From Bradyrhizobium vignae (GTDB lineage: Bacteria; Pseudomonadota; Alphaproteobacteria; Rhizobiales; Xanthobacteraceae), in contig NZ_RDQF01000002.1 of NCBI RefSeq assembly GCF_004114425.1, forward strand, positions 218,380 through 282,379: 64,000 nt of DNA, in the 5' to 3' direction. Numbering within the stretch: the stretch's first letter is position 1; each line of letters starts with the position of its first letter. The translations under genes were made by a program, and so were the position numbers. Positions 56,043-64,000 of this stretch are shown in pieces. Under the pieces are notes generated by a model that saw only the letters and a list, made by a program, of their open reading frames with translations, did no database searches and was not told the DNA's origin.

Positions 56043-56201
56043 CGGCTTCCATCCCCTTCCCTGGAGGGCCCCTCCAGGGAAGGGTAAGAGGCGACCGTGG
56101 TTAACAGCATCCCAACCGCATTCGCAGCCGCCGCATCGCGCATCCACGGCTCGTTTACGCAATCGGGCCTATCGTCTCCGCAAAGGACCTCGGAGAGGGG
56201 A

Positions 56202-56357
56202 ATGACCATGGGGCATCGCATCCGGCCGACGGCCGCGCGGCAATTCGCGCCGGCCGATCTCTTGCAGGGCATTCTGATGGTGTCGTCATTCGGGTTCTGG
56301 GCGGTGATGCTCGGCCTGATACCGGTGCTGCTGTTTCGCGTCTGGCTGATCGGCTGA
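56202..56357 (+). CDS. 51-residue single-pass membrane protein
   Basis: ATG at 56202 after GAGGGGA. The N-terminal half is basic and polar (GHRIRPTAARQFAPADLLQG), then one membrane helix, ILMVSSFGFWAVMLGLIPVL, ending FRVWLIG. No family is recognised. A second tiny membrane protein follows 130 bases downstream; both may be stress-type small membrane proteins. Confidence 0.6.
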   Translation: MTMGHRIRPTAARQFAPADLLQGILMVSSFGFWAVMLGLIPVLLFRVWLIG

Positions 56358-56487
56358 CGCGAGCGGGCGCGGGATGGTTAACCCGTGGGTCACGGCCGTG
56401 CTCAAATGCGCTGGTCGCAGCGACCCGGAATGTTAAAACATCCCGGCTAGCGTGGACGCCATAAGCGAAGAAATCGCGGAGGCGTTT

Positions 56488-56634
56488 GTGAATAGTCATA
56501 ATGAACTGGCGTCGCATTGCGACGCTGGACAGCAGGGCTTTACCACCGAGGACATTCTCTGGGCGACCGGCATCTGGTCGGTGATCCTCACCTTGTCGCC
56601 GGTGATCGTGTTCTACATGCTGTTGGTGGCGTAA
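56488..56634 (+). CDS. 48-residue single-pass membrane protein
   Basis: GTG at 56488 with GGAGG five bases upstream was chosen; an in-frame GTG at 56452 would add 12 residues. The N-terminus is polar (NSHNELASHCDAGQQGF) and one membrane helix follows, ILWATGIWSVILTLSPVIVF, ending YMLLVA. No family is recognised. Confidence 0.6.
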   Translation: MNSHNELASHCDAGQQGFTTEDILWATGIWSVILTLSPVIVFYMLLVA

Positions 56635-56644
56635 GATTCATTTC

Positions 56645-56745
56645 GTCATTTCCGGATGGCGCGATAGCGCCAGACCGCAGGTGCACAATTGCGCACCGGG
56701 GAATCTCGAGATTCCGGCTTCGCCCTTCGGGTGCTCCGAAATGAC
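56645..56745. repeat. Palindromic intergenic repeat (family C)
   Basis: GTCATTTCCGGATGGCGCGA opens and CGGGTGCTCCGAAATGAC closes the element, with the palindrome GGAATCTCGAGATTCC in the middle. Confidence 0.75.
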
Positions 56746-56818
56746 AGGTGAAGGCAGAAACGCAAAACGCGCGGCTCGACCCGCGCGTTTTTCGTATCCA
56801 CGAAATGACCAATGAAAA

Positions 56819-57496
56819 TTAAGCGGCCTGCTTGTGCATTGCGCCGGACGCCGACGCCGTGCCGCGAATAGCCTTCACCGAACGCTCGATCGCCGCCCAA
56901 AGCCTTGCGATTTCCTGAGCCGCACGGCTCTCGGCCTGATACTCGCGCGCGCCTTCGCCGTGGCTGAGCGCCATCAGCAAATCCGAACGGTTGGTGATCT
57001 GGCCGCCCCACACCGGAGCGCGGAATTTCGCCAGCGCTTCGCGGGCGATGGTGACGATCGGGCTTTCGACCTCGTCACGGCGCGCCGGCGCACCGTTGAG
57101 CACGACCGCGTAGGGCTTGCGCGCGGCGCGGCACATCTGGATGGTTTCCTGCACCGCGTTGACGTCGAACACGCCGGGACGCGCCGGAATGATCACCATC
57201 GTCGCGTTACGGATCGCGTCGTCGACGACGGCCGACAGGTTCGGCGGCGTGTCGATCAACACCCATTCATAACCGTCGCGCTTGGCAGCGGAGACGATGC
57301 CGCTGACGGAGTTCACGGCAGCCTTGATCGGCGGCTCGTTGGTGCCACGCAGCTTGTGCCACAGCGTGAGCGAGCCCTGCGGATCTGCGTCCACCAGCAT
57401 GACCTGCTTGCTCGCCTTGATCTGCGCGGCGAGATGTGCAGCCAGGGTACTCTTGCCCGAGCCGCCTTTACGCGATGCAAAAACAATTACGTTCAT
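56819..57496 (-). CDS. Orphan ParA/MinD-family ATPase
   Basis: About 225 residues: deviant Walker A MNVIVFASRKGGSGKSTLAA, switch region MLVDADPQGSLTLWHKL, and WVLIDTPPNLSAVVDDAIRN. No ParB or parS-like cluster is adjacent, so it is an orphan, probably positioning a protein cargo rather than the chromosome. The ATG at 57496 has GGAGGCC a few bases upstream on the minus strand. A perfect palindrome lies 120 bases upstream. Confidence 0.88.
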   Translation of the reverse strand: MNVIVFASRKGGSGKSTLAAHLAAQIKASKQVMLVDADPQGSLTLWHKLRGTNEPPIKAAVNSVSGIVSAAKRDGYEWVLIDTPPNLSAVVDDAIRNATMVIIPARPGVFDVNAVQETIQMCRAARKPYAVVLNGAPARRDEVESPIVTIAREALAKFRAPVWGGQITNRSDLLMALSHGEGAREYQAESRAAQEIARLWAAIERSVKAIRGTASASGAMHKQAA

Positions 57497-57909
57497 ACCT
57501 TCGGCCTCCAGATTGACCCCAGGCCGCGAAAATGAATCAGCGCAGTGATTCGCGAAAGAAAAATGTATCGAGGGTTGCGTTGGCGCCACGAAATAACGAG
57601 GCGTGTTGGCTTTTGAGTCACACTGCTTGCTGTGACGTCACACACAAACTGCTGCAAAACGCTTCGCGCGCGGGCAAGCGTGCGTTTCTTGAGCAGCGGA
57701 CGGGACAACACAACCTTGCCGCGCAAACCTCGGGGCGGCTCTTTTCCGTCAGAGGCGCCCGTAATGGCCGCAAGCCTGTGCGGCGACGCGCGAACAAAAC
57801 GAGTCCGCTGTCGCGAAGCTGATGTCACGGCCGGAGCGAGCCGGATATGCGATGGCGCGGTTCCCAGGCCTGTCGGGTTTCAAAACAGGCACGCGCTTCG
57901 CTCGGGATT
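57497..57909. other. Intergenic region upstream of parA-like gene
   Basis: About 413 bases with no convincing gene; it presumably holds the promoter of the minus-strand ParA gene. The only notable element is the inverted repeat at 57617-57636. Confidence 0.4.
57617..57636. promoter_or_regulatory. Palindrome GTCACA-N8-TGTGAC
   Basis: Perfect six-base arms (57617-57622 and 57631-57636) 120 bases upstream of the ParA start, followed at once by another GTCACAC. It could bind a dimeric regulator, for example an Fnr/Crp-type protein, whose half-sites are TGTGA-like. Confidence 0.45.
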
Positions 57910-58251
57910 TTAGCCTTCGCTGGATTTCTTCTTCTTCGAGGCCGGTTTGGTCTTCTTCGCGGTCCTCGGCGCGATGTGGGTCGGCTTGCCGGCGCGCAAC
58001 TCGCCCGGCTCGGGGCCGGCGCGGAAGAACACCCGGCATTGCGGCGAGAGCTGCGCCTTCTTCTTGATCATGCAGGCGGTGATGGCATCGACGTTCGGAA
58101 CGAACTCGCTGCACAGCCGCATCGCATCCGGCGTGCAGGCCTGCTGCTGCTCCTGGGTGTAGGCGAAACCTGAGCGCGGCAGCGCCAGGACGGCCAAGGC
58201 AAGCGAGAGGCTCGCAATGGCCAATGACTTCTTCAAGCGAAATGCCGGCAT
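57910..58251 (-). CDS. Secreted cysteine-rich repeat protein
   Basis: About 113 residues: signal peptide about 1-30 (SLAIASLSLALAVLALPRSG), then one Cys-rich repeat, ACTPDAMRLCSEFVPNVDAI with TACMIKKKAQLSPQCRVFF, of the GLG1-like type found in many rhizobial exported proteins, and a Lys/Pro-rich tail (KKTKPASKKKKSSEG). The role is unknown. It is monocistronic by spacing. Confidence 0.75.
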   Translation of the reverse strand: MPAFRLKKSLAIASLSLALAVLALPRSGFAYTQEQQQACTPDAMRLCSEFVPNVDAITACMIKKKAQLSPQCRVFFRAGPEPGELRAGKPTHIAPRTAKKTKPASKKKKSSEG

Positions 58252-58627
58252 CGATCCCCCCCACATGACGAGTCAGTGCGAATAGTGGGTGAACGGCGGT
58301 TCATTGGCAACCGAGGGGAGACGCGAAAGCCGGCACGTGTGCGGTCTCGGCAACAGGGACGCCGCGGCGTACCGGATCCCCCGCTTTCGCGGGAGATGAC
58401 ACCTGAGGGTGGGGACAGGCCGTTCAAGACAAAACTGCGAAAACAACCCCATGCACAGTAGCCAAGTCATGGCAATCCTTACGCATTTCATGCCTTAGGA
58501 TTTTGCGAAGTCGAGTTTGACTCGTCGGGCAAAACAGGAGCATGATGGCAGCATCAAAGAATGCGCGTGGGTGGTCGGCTTGTCTCCTGCGCTGATCAAG
58601 AGCTTGAGCGGGAGTGGAGGCGATCGC
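58252..58627. other. Intergenic region with repeat
   Basis: About 376 bases between the Cys-rich gene and the broken CoA transferase. It holds a family D palindromic repeat (58355-58401); nothing else is seen. Confidence 0.45.
58355..58401. repeat. Palindromic intergenic repeat (family D)
   Basis: CAGGGACGCCGCGGCGTACC and CCCCGCTTTCGCGGGAGATG ACA; inverted relative to 23382-23430. Confidence 0.6.
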
Positions 58628-59790
58628 ATGGAGGGGAATGAGGCGGAGCTGCCGCTGTCGGGCGTGACGGTGGTCTCGCTGGAGCAGGCGATCGCAGCGC
58701 CGCTGGCCAGCCGGCATCTGGCGGATTGGGGCGCACGGGTGATCAAGATCGAGCGGCCGGGCGGCGGCGATTTCTGCCGGGACTACGATCATGTGATGAA
58801 CGGCATGTCGAGCCAGTTCGTCTGGACCAATCGTTCCAAGCAAAGCCTCGCCATCGACATCAAGAGCGAGAGCGGCCGCAAGGTGCTCGACGCCCTGCTG
58901 CCGCGGGCGGATGTGTTCATCCAGAATCTCGCGCCTGGTGCTGCGGAGCGGCTCGACCTCGATGCCGCATCGCTCGTGCGAAGATTTCCGCGCCTCATCG
59001 CCTGCGACGTCTCGGGCTATGGCAGCGGCGGCCCCTACAGCAACAAGAAGGCCTATGATCTGCTGGTCCAGTGCGAGGCCGGCGTGCTCGCCGTCAACGG
59101 CACCGAGGCGGAGCCGGCCAAGGTGGGGCTTTCCGTGGTCGATATCGCCACGGGGATGTACATTCTCAACGGCGTGCTGATGGCGCTGTATCGCCGGGAG
59201 CGAACCGGCAAGGGCACGGCCTTCCAGGCCTCGCTGTTCGATTCCATCACGGACTGGATGAGCTATCCCGCCTTCTACACGATGAGTACCGGCCGGCCGC
59301 TGCCGCGCACCGGCGCGAAGCATGCGACGATCGCGCCCTACGGCCCGTTCCGCGTGGGTGACGGCACCACGATCTTCTTCGGCATCCAGAACGACCGGGA
59401 ATGGCGGTCGCTGTGCCGGTGCTTGGCGACGCCGGCTTCGCCGACCATCCGAGCTTCCGCACCAATCCGCTGCGCATGCAGAACCGCGACGATCTGCAGG
59501 CGCATATCGAGCAGCGTTTTGCCGCGATGACCAGCGAGGAGGTGCTGCGGCTGCTCGATGAAGCCGCGATCGCCAACGCGCATCTGAACTCGGTCGAGGC
59601 CTTCCTGCAGCATGAGCAACTCCATGCGCGCTCGCGGGTGCAGAGCGTGGGATCGCCCTGCGGGCCGGTGATGAGCTTCCTGCCCGCCCTCACCATTCCC
59701 GACGTAGCGCCGCGGATGGACCCGGTGCCTGATGTCGGTCAGCACAACGAAGCCATCCTCAGCGAGCTCGGTCTCGCAAAGGAAACGTGA
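58628..59790 (+). pseudogene. CaiB/BaiF CoA transferase, frameshifted
   Basis: A family III CoA transferase of about 387 residues split by one shift. The first frame (to about 59420) holds GVTVVSLEQAIAAPLASRHL, DWGARVIKIERPGGGDFC and DVSGYGSGGPYSNKKAYDLL, up to GIQNDREWRSLC; the second frame continues VLGDAGFADHPSFRTNPLRM to the stop at 59790. A single missing base in tgccg-gtgct near 59420 explains it. Such enzymes move CoA between carboxylic acids; catalytic Asp is expected in the VQCEAGVLAVNG region. Either inactive or a sequencing error. The start has GGAGG upstream. Confidence 0.88.
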
Positions 59791-59792
59791 CG

Positions 59793-59872
59793 ATGGTCTC
59801 GCTGCGACCAACGCGGGCGTACCTGGCCGTCCCCGCGCACCGCTCCCGTCTCGTCGCCAAAGGGCCAGGAGC
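59793..59872 (+). pseudogene. HpcH/HpaI aldolase (citE-like) N-terminal stub
   Basis: ATG three bases after the CoA transferase stop, with AAAGGA upstream. About 25 codons (VSLRPTRAYLAVPAHRSRLV, AKG) match the conserved start of CitE-type lyases, the usual neighbour of CaiB/BaiF genes, then similarity ends and a DHA2-type MFS gene follows in the same frame. The rest of the lyase gene has been deleted or replaced. Confidence 0.55.
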
Positions 59873-59978
59873 CGACCTCCGTCTGAGCGACCCGGCGAAA
59901 TGGGCGAAACCGGCGGTTGCCAACGGTACCCTCGAGGCGCACGCTGACCGCGACAGCCACGCTTCTCGAGCCCCCCAA

Positions 59979-61508
59979 ATGATTGGTTTCATGCAATCTC
60001 CCTGCGACGCCAACGTTATCCGGGTGACACCAGCTTTTGACGCGGCACCGTCGCAAAGACGCAAGCGGCTGACGCTGGCGGCGACCATATTCGGGTCGAG
60101 CATGGCATTGGTCGATGGGTCTGTCGTAAATATCGCCCTGCCGACGATTCAGCACGTCCTGCATGCAAGCGTGGCCGCGACCCAATGGATCGTTAATGCT
60201 TACCTGCTGCTGCTAAGCGCTACGGTGCTGGTTGGAGGGGCGGCTGCCGATCTTTACGGCCGTCGACGCATCTTTGTTTTCGGCATTACGATATTCACCT
60301 TGGCCTCCATTACGTGCGGCCTGTCCCCCAACATCACGGTGCTAGTCGCAAGCCGCGCAATTCAAGGGGTTGGCGCCGCGTTCCTCATCCCGGCGAGCCT
60401 CGCGATGTTGGGAGCGACTTTTGACGAGCACGAGCGCAATCATGCGATCGGAGTATGGGCTGGTGTCGGCGCGCTGACCGCCGCCGTCGGCCCGGTATTG
60501 GGCGGCTGGCTCGTCGATCAGGTGTCGTGGCGCGCGATTTTTCTGCTCAATGTGCCGCTGGCGGCCGTCGCGGCGGGACTTGCGAGCTTCGCAGGCGAAA
60601 GCCGAAATGACAGCGCAAAATCGTTGGACTGGACCGGAGCGGCCACCATCGCCGCCGCTCTCGCCTCGATCACCTGGGGGCTTAACGCCATTCCGGCCTC
60701 GGGATTTTCTGACAGAACCGTAGTCGGCGCGCTCGGATCGGGATTTCTATTGCTCTTGTTATTTCTCGCAATCGAAGCCCGGCTCGGCGCACGAGCAATG
60801 ATGCCGCTATCGCTGTACGGTTCGCGCAGTTTTGCCGCAGCCAACGCATTGACGCTGTTGCTTTATTTTGCGCTAGGCGGTGCGCTGTATTATCTGCCGT
60901 TTGGCTTGATCCGGCTCGGCGGCTACTCCGCGACACAGGCCGGTGCAGCACTGCTTCCATTTGCTCTCATCATGGGTTTCGGCGCGCAATTCGCCGGCAT
61001 GCTTTCCGACCGTTTCGGGCCGCAGCAGTCGCTCACCTTCGGGCCCGTCATCGCAGGCTGCGGTCTGGCGCTGCTGGCTTTTGCCGATTTCCGACAATCC
61101 TACTGGGCCGGAGCGTTTCCGGCGATCTGCGTATTTGGCATCGGTATGACCATCACGGTCCCGCCGCTGACGTCGATGGTAATGTCGTCGGTGGGTGACG
61201 CCCACGCAGGACTCGCTTCGGGCGTCAACAACGCGGTCGCCCGGGTGGCAGGTCTCTTTGCAGTCGCGGCGCTTGGCGCCGTTTTGTTTGCCAGCTTTTC
61301 GTATCATCTTGCCGGTGCGCCGCGGGCACAAGCCAACGAAGCGCTGAATGCAATACTGGCCGGACAAGCCGGCATCACCGAAGCCGCAACGGCCGCGTTC
61401 GAACGCGCGCTACGCATAGTGTTGCAAGTGGCGGCGCTCTGCTCCTTGCTGGGCGGCATTCTTCTTCGGTTTTGGATCCGACCGATTGGATCGCAAGCGG
61501 CGCGTTGA
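59979..61508 (+). CDS. DHA2-type MFS multidrug transporter (14 helices)
   Basis: About 509 residues (a Met at 59991 is an alternative). The EmrB/QacA pattern is clear: MALVDGSVVNIALPTIQHVL, ATQWIVNAYLLLLSATVLVG, GRRRIFVFGITIFTLASITC and the antiporter motif GVGALTAAVGPVLGGWLVDQ. It exports hydrophobic drugs by proton antiport. Codon use is less GC-biased than in neighbours and the upstream junction cuts a citE-like gene, both signs of acquisition. No regulator is adjacent. Confidence 0.9.
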   Translation: MIGFMQSPCDANVIRVTPAFDAAPSQRRKRLTLAATIFGSSMALVDGSVVNIALPTIQHVLHASVAATQWIVNAYLLLLSATVLVGGAAADLYGRRRIFVFGITIFTLASITCGLSPNITVLVASRAIQGVGAAFLIPASLAMLGATFDEHERNHAIGVWAGVGALTAAVGPVLGGWLVDQVSWRAIFLLNVPLAAVAAGLASFAGESRNDSAKSLDWTGAATIAAALASITWGLNAIPASGFSDRTVVGALGSGFLLLLLFLAIEARLGARAMMPLSLYGSRSFAAANALTLLLYFALGGALYYLPFGLIRLGGYSATQAGAALLPFALIMGFGAQFAGMLSDRFGPQQSLTFGPVIAGCGLALLAFADFRQSYWAGAFPAICVFGIGMTITVPPLTSMVMSSVGDAHAGLASGVNNAVARVAGLFAVAALGAVLFASFSYHLAGAPRAQANEALNAILAGQAGITEAATAAFERALRIVLQVAALCSLLGGILLRFWIRPIGSQAAR

Positions 61509-61641
61509 AAGCGAACACCAAGGCAGATCCGAGTCGGGCGGCGCCTACCGTCGATGGGACGAGCAGCCCCGCCGGCATAGCATAGTGGCTCGACGTCGCG
61601 CTTAAGGTGCTCTGCCTGAACAACGGGAAGGCTGGTGAACT

Positions 61642-62586
61642 TCACCTCTTCCTGTTGAGAGGGCGGGGCCGAAGGGGGTGACCAATCGGACATTCGAGCG
61701 CGGCACGATCCCAGCCTCCGAGATCCGCTGCCGCACGATAGGTGCTTTCCAGAAACGACATGAGCGTCCCCTCTGGATCGCTTGACTTCCTCACAATGTC
61801 GTAGGCCAGGAGATATTCTCCGAGCTTCCGATCGAAATATGCGCCCGTCGGCAAAATCTGTTCGTCGGCAAAGCCGTTCGGAGTGGGATAGGCATAGGAG
61901 TAGAAAGCCGCAAAGTCTGTGCCGCCTCCGCCCGGCCAGAAGCCGGCGGATGAGACTTCATCACTGTACGCCTCGCGCGTCACTTCATCAGGTAAACCCG
62001 GTACGCCCCCCGGGTGAAGCGGAGCAGGACGTCCGGAGAAGCGCGTCACCGCGAGATCGAAGCTGCCCCAAAAGAGATGGACTGGACTGACCTTTCCGGT
62101 GAAGCCCGTCCGAAACCGATGAAAAACACCGTCGATTGCAACCAGGGCCCTGAAGAACCGCGTGGCGGCGTCTGCATCATAGGGGCGGATCTGACGGTCG
62201 TCCTGAAAAGCGATTGGATCAGGGACTTCATTGGGCCGGCCGTCGAATTCCGGTGTGCCGCCGAGACGTCCCACCAGCTCACAGAACCTGGTGTGGAAGT
62301 CGGCAACGGACATCGGCCCGAGCGCCATTTCAACCCTGCGCCCGTCAGAGGCCTCTGCGATCACGATATGGCGGGAGAGATCGAAGGTGATCTCGATACC
62401 TGAGGCGTCTGGAACCAGTGAAGTCGTGAGCCCGCGAGCATTCACGTAGAAAGTCGCGTGCCATGAATGGTTGATCCACGGCGTCCTCGCGAGCCGATAC
62501 TTGCCGGCAACTTGGCAATACAAATGAAGCGCAGAACAGGTTTCGCGCCATGTCTCGAAGGGGATTTCCGGCCAGATCGCGCTCAT
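61642..62586 (-). CDS. DUF5996 family protein
   Basis: A 314-residue protein matching DUF5996: WPEIPFETWRETCSALHLYC, QVAGKYRLARTPWINHSWHA, VSPVHLFWGSFDLAVTRFSG, SSAGFWPGGGGTDFAAFYSY and the closing ECPIGHPLRPRPLN. The function of this family is unknown. AAGGAGG precedes the ATG at 62586. It converges with the MFS gene. Confidence 0.85.
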   Translation of the reverse strand: MSAIWPEIPFETWRETCSALHLYCQVAGKYRLARTPWINHSWHATFYVNARGLTTSLVPDASGIEITFDLSRHIVIAEASDGRRVEMALGPMSVADFHTRFCELVGRLGGTPEFDGRPNEVPDPIAFQDDRQIRPYDADAATRFFRALVAIDGVFHRFRTGFTGKVSPVHLFWGSFDLAVTRFSGRPAPLHPGGVPGLPDEVTREAYSDEVSSAGFWPGGGGTDFAAFYSYAYPTPNGFADEQILPTGAYFDRKLGEYLLAYDIVRKSSDPEGTLMSFLESTYRAAADLGGWDRAALECPIGHPLRPRPLNRKR

Positions 62587-63316
62587 GGGGTTTCCTCCTT
62601 TGTGCTTGGTCGCCCGGACGAGGCGCTCGTATCGTTATTTCACATATGAGCCTTGACGATGGCGCGTCGCCAAGTTCGTTGAGGTCCGGCCATTTTCCCA
62701 AGGCTATCGGCGGTCCGGTTCCTTGCACGCCACGTCCGGTCTGCACTTAAGAGCCGACGCTTGGACGAGCGTCGCGTTAGTCAGCCTCGGGCCACAAGCG
62801 GACATGGCGGCCTAGTTTGAACTTGAAGGTGGCCTAGTTTGAGTTGAAGAACGATTGGACCTGATCCACAACGCCATGGGCAGAGCAACCGTCAGAGCTA
62901 GTGCGGGCACACCAATCGTCACCACAGCAAAAACCGCCGGGTTGGTGGTGCCGAACAGGTACATAACGAGTATTACCAGTCGATCACGACCAAGCCGATC
63001 AAACGGCCTTTCATTGCTGTGCTCATTTTGCTCCGCCCAGGCCAGCTTTGAACACCGGGCACGCCCAATGGTAGGTTGCGCAGCATCGGTCGATCAACCG
63101 AAAAGATCGGCGTGCTAAACGATGAATGAAACGGGTTGTGATTTCCGCGTTGGGTCAAAAGACTGCCCTCGGCAGCCAGCATGCCCTTGGTCGGGTCACC
63201 TCTCGGAAGCGGACATTGCCGCGCAGGTCAGTCACGGGCCAGAAGGAGACTTTCGGTGGTGCTAACGACCTACGAGGCAAAATCAGGCTGCGTGGTGCGC
63301 GCCGCCAAAGCGGGGT
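62587..63316. other. Gene-poor region
   Basis: About 730 bases with no supported gene; short open frames have Arg/Ser-rich, non-protein-like composition. It contains two 12-base direct repeats (62809-62842), suggesting remnants of a mobile element. Confidence 0.45.
62809..62842. repeat. Direct repeat GGCCTAGTTTGA x2
   Basis: Two identical copies at 62809-62820 and 62831-62842, each followed by a TTGAA-type sequence. Tandem sites of this kind occur near ends of some insertion sequences; no transposase is present. Confidence 0.55.
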
Positions 63317-63625
63317 TCAATCCGTGGGCTGCGGGCCGTCGTAGCCTTCGATCACGATGATGTCGATGTCCACGGCGCCGGCGCGCAGTTCCCTCGCCTT
63401 GGTGTATTCAGGTGAGCGGTAGCAGGCGAGCGCGGTTTCGTAGTCCTTGAACTCGATCACGATGTTACGCTCGCGCGACTTGCCCTCCACCGCCTCGAAG
63501 GTGCCGCCGCGCACCCGGAATTTCGCACCGTATTTGCGGAGCACCGCCGTGAGGGCGGGGCCGTAGGCTTTGGTGTATTCGGGTTTGATCACATCGATGC
63601 GCCCGATCCAATACGCGTTCGGCAT
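63317..63625 (-). CDS. DUF1330 domain protein
   Basis: A 102-residue ferredoxin-like-fold protein: YWIGRIDVIKPEYTKAYGPA, GAKFRVRGGTFEAVEGKSRE, NIVIEFKDYETALACYRSPE, and DIDIIVIEG. DUF1330 resembles dimeric alpha-beta barrels; function unknown. AGGAGGACAAC precedes the ATG. Confidence 0.88.
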   Translation of the reverse strand: MPNAYWIGRIDVIKPEYTKAYGPALTAVLRKYGAKFRVRGGTFEAVEGKSRERNIVIEFKDYETALACYRSPEYTKARELRAGAVDIDIIVIEGYDGPQPTD

Positions 63626-64000
63626 GTTGTCCTCCTCATCTTTGCATTCTCAAGTCAAAAGGGGCCACTGGCGGTTGAATTGCCCGCCGTGCCGATGGTT
63701 CCGTTGGGTTGACGATACCGTTGGGCTTGAGGGTAGTGGCCCGGCGGGTGGACCGTCGAGGTCCGTTCAGGGGCAAAATGCGAAGTATTCAGGTTGAGCA
63801 AATCTGGCCCGCTCTGGAGTTGTGAGCGGACCTCCGGCAGACACAGCGCAACTCCGCAGATGGGCCGTGTGTGGGTAGTGTGCGGGAGGTTCTGCAAAAG
63901 CTGAGAGGCTGAAGCGGTCATGGTAAGTCCGGTGATTGCGAAGATCACCGCTCGTAGAGGAGCTTGGACCCGCCATGACCGTGACGAAGATTAGGACGGA
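63626..64000. other. Right-edge stretch without supported gene
   Basis: About 375 bases. Open frames are short and biased. An ATG at 63975 begins MTVTKIRT and runs off the window; it may open a gene but is too short to judge. Confidence 0.35.

Noticed and set aside
63975..64000. Start of a plus-strand gene (MTVTKIRT)
   Set aside because: Only eight codons lie in the window; too little to support a gene call.

Overview
The window looks like a chromosome segment of a high-GC alphaproteobacterium of the Bradyrhizobium group (Nitrobacteraceae). The basis is the sequence character of RpoH, RpoD, DnaG, CarA, CarB, GreA and TrxB, the many small lineage-type hypothetical genes, and several families of intergenic palindromic repeats. 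The genus is inferred from remembered protein sequences, not from a search.

Positions 1 to about 16,750 are an accessory region ending at a tRNA-Glu(CTC) gene whose 3' end faces it, the usual layout of an integrated genomic island. It holds conflict and defence genes: a bacterial multi-ubiquitin protein with the start of its E1-like partner (cut by the window edge), a HigB-like toxin with a HigA-ImmA/IrrE fusion, a DUF2130 coiled-coil protein, decayed HNH and hypothetical genes, a Dcm/Vsr pair, and a divergent unknown gene followed by the C-terminal remnant of a DUF1998 helicase (a possible Druantia type II-like remnant). A GYF_2 membrane protein, a DUF5131 (phage Gp37/Gp68) protein and several unknowns follow. 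Next to the tRNA lies a maintenance module: a four-cysteine Rep-like protein, ParB, an AlpA-type HTH protein and an unknown gene. No integrase is visible.

From 16,827 the content is mostly core: DUF6476 and RluA-type pseudouridine synthase, rpoH, a peptidoglycan amidase, a diguanylate cyclase, a LysE exporter, a response regulator and a lytic transglycosylase. A small island at 25.1-27.4 kb pairs a SLATT/DUF4231 membrane protein with an NDT-like/TPR protein. rpoD and dnaG follow; this DnaG has lost all four zinc ligands.

From 32.7 to 42.1 kb come a chlorite-dismutase-family protein, a gamma-glutamylcyclotransferase, N-formylglutamate amidohydrolase, LysE, an ArsR gene with three tandem SRPBCC genes, an acyl-CoA synthetase/MarR/NTF2-like/membrane protein operon, YqeY and a hydrolase. 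carA (42.3 kb) and carB (47.6 kb) are separated by cupin, Dps, methyltransferase, a tRNA-like element and a divergent ArsR/MFS pair with two perfect operators. greA, an Lrp regulator, trxB and LysR follow.

After 54.7 kb there are two candidate small RNAs, a DHDPS-family gene, two tiny membrane proteins, an orphan ParA and a Cys-rich secreted protein. A frameshifted CoA transferase is followed by a citE-like stub joined to a DHA2-type MFS gene. DUF5996 and DUF1330 genes lie in gene-poor DNA at the right end.
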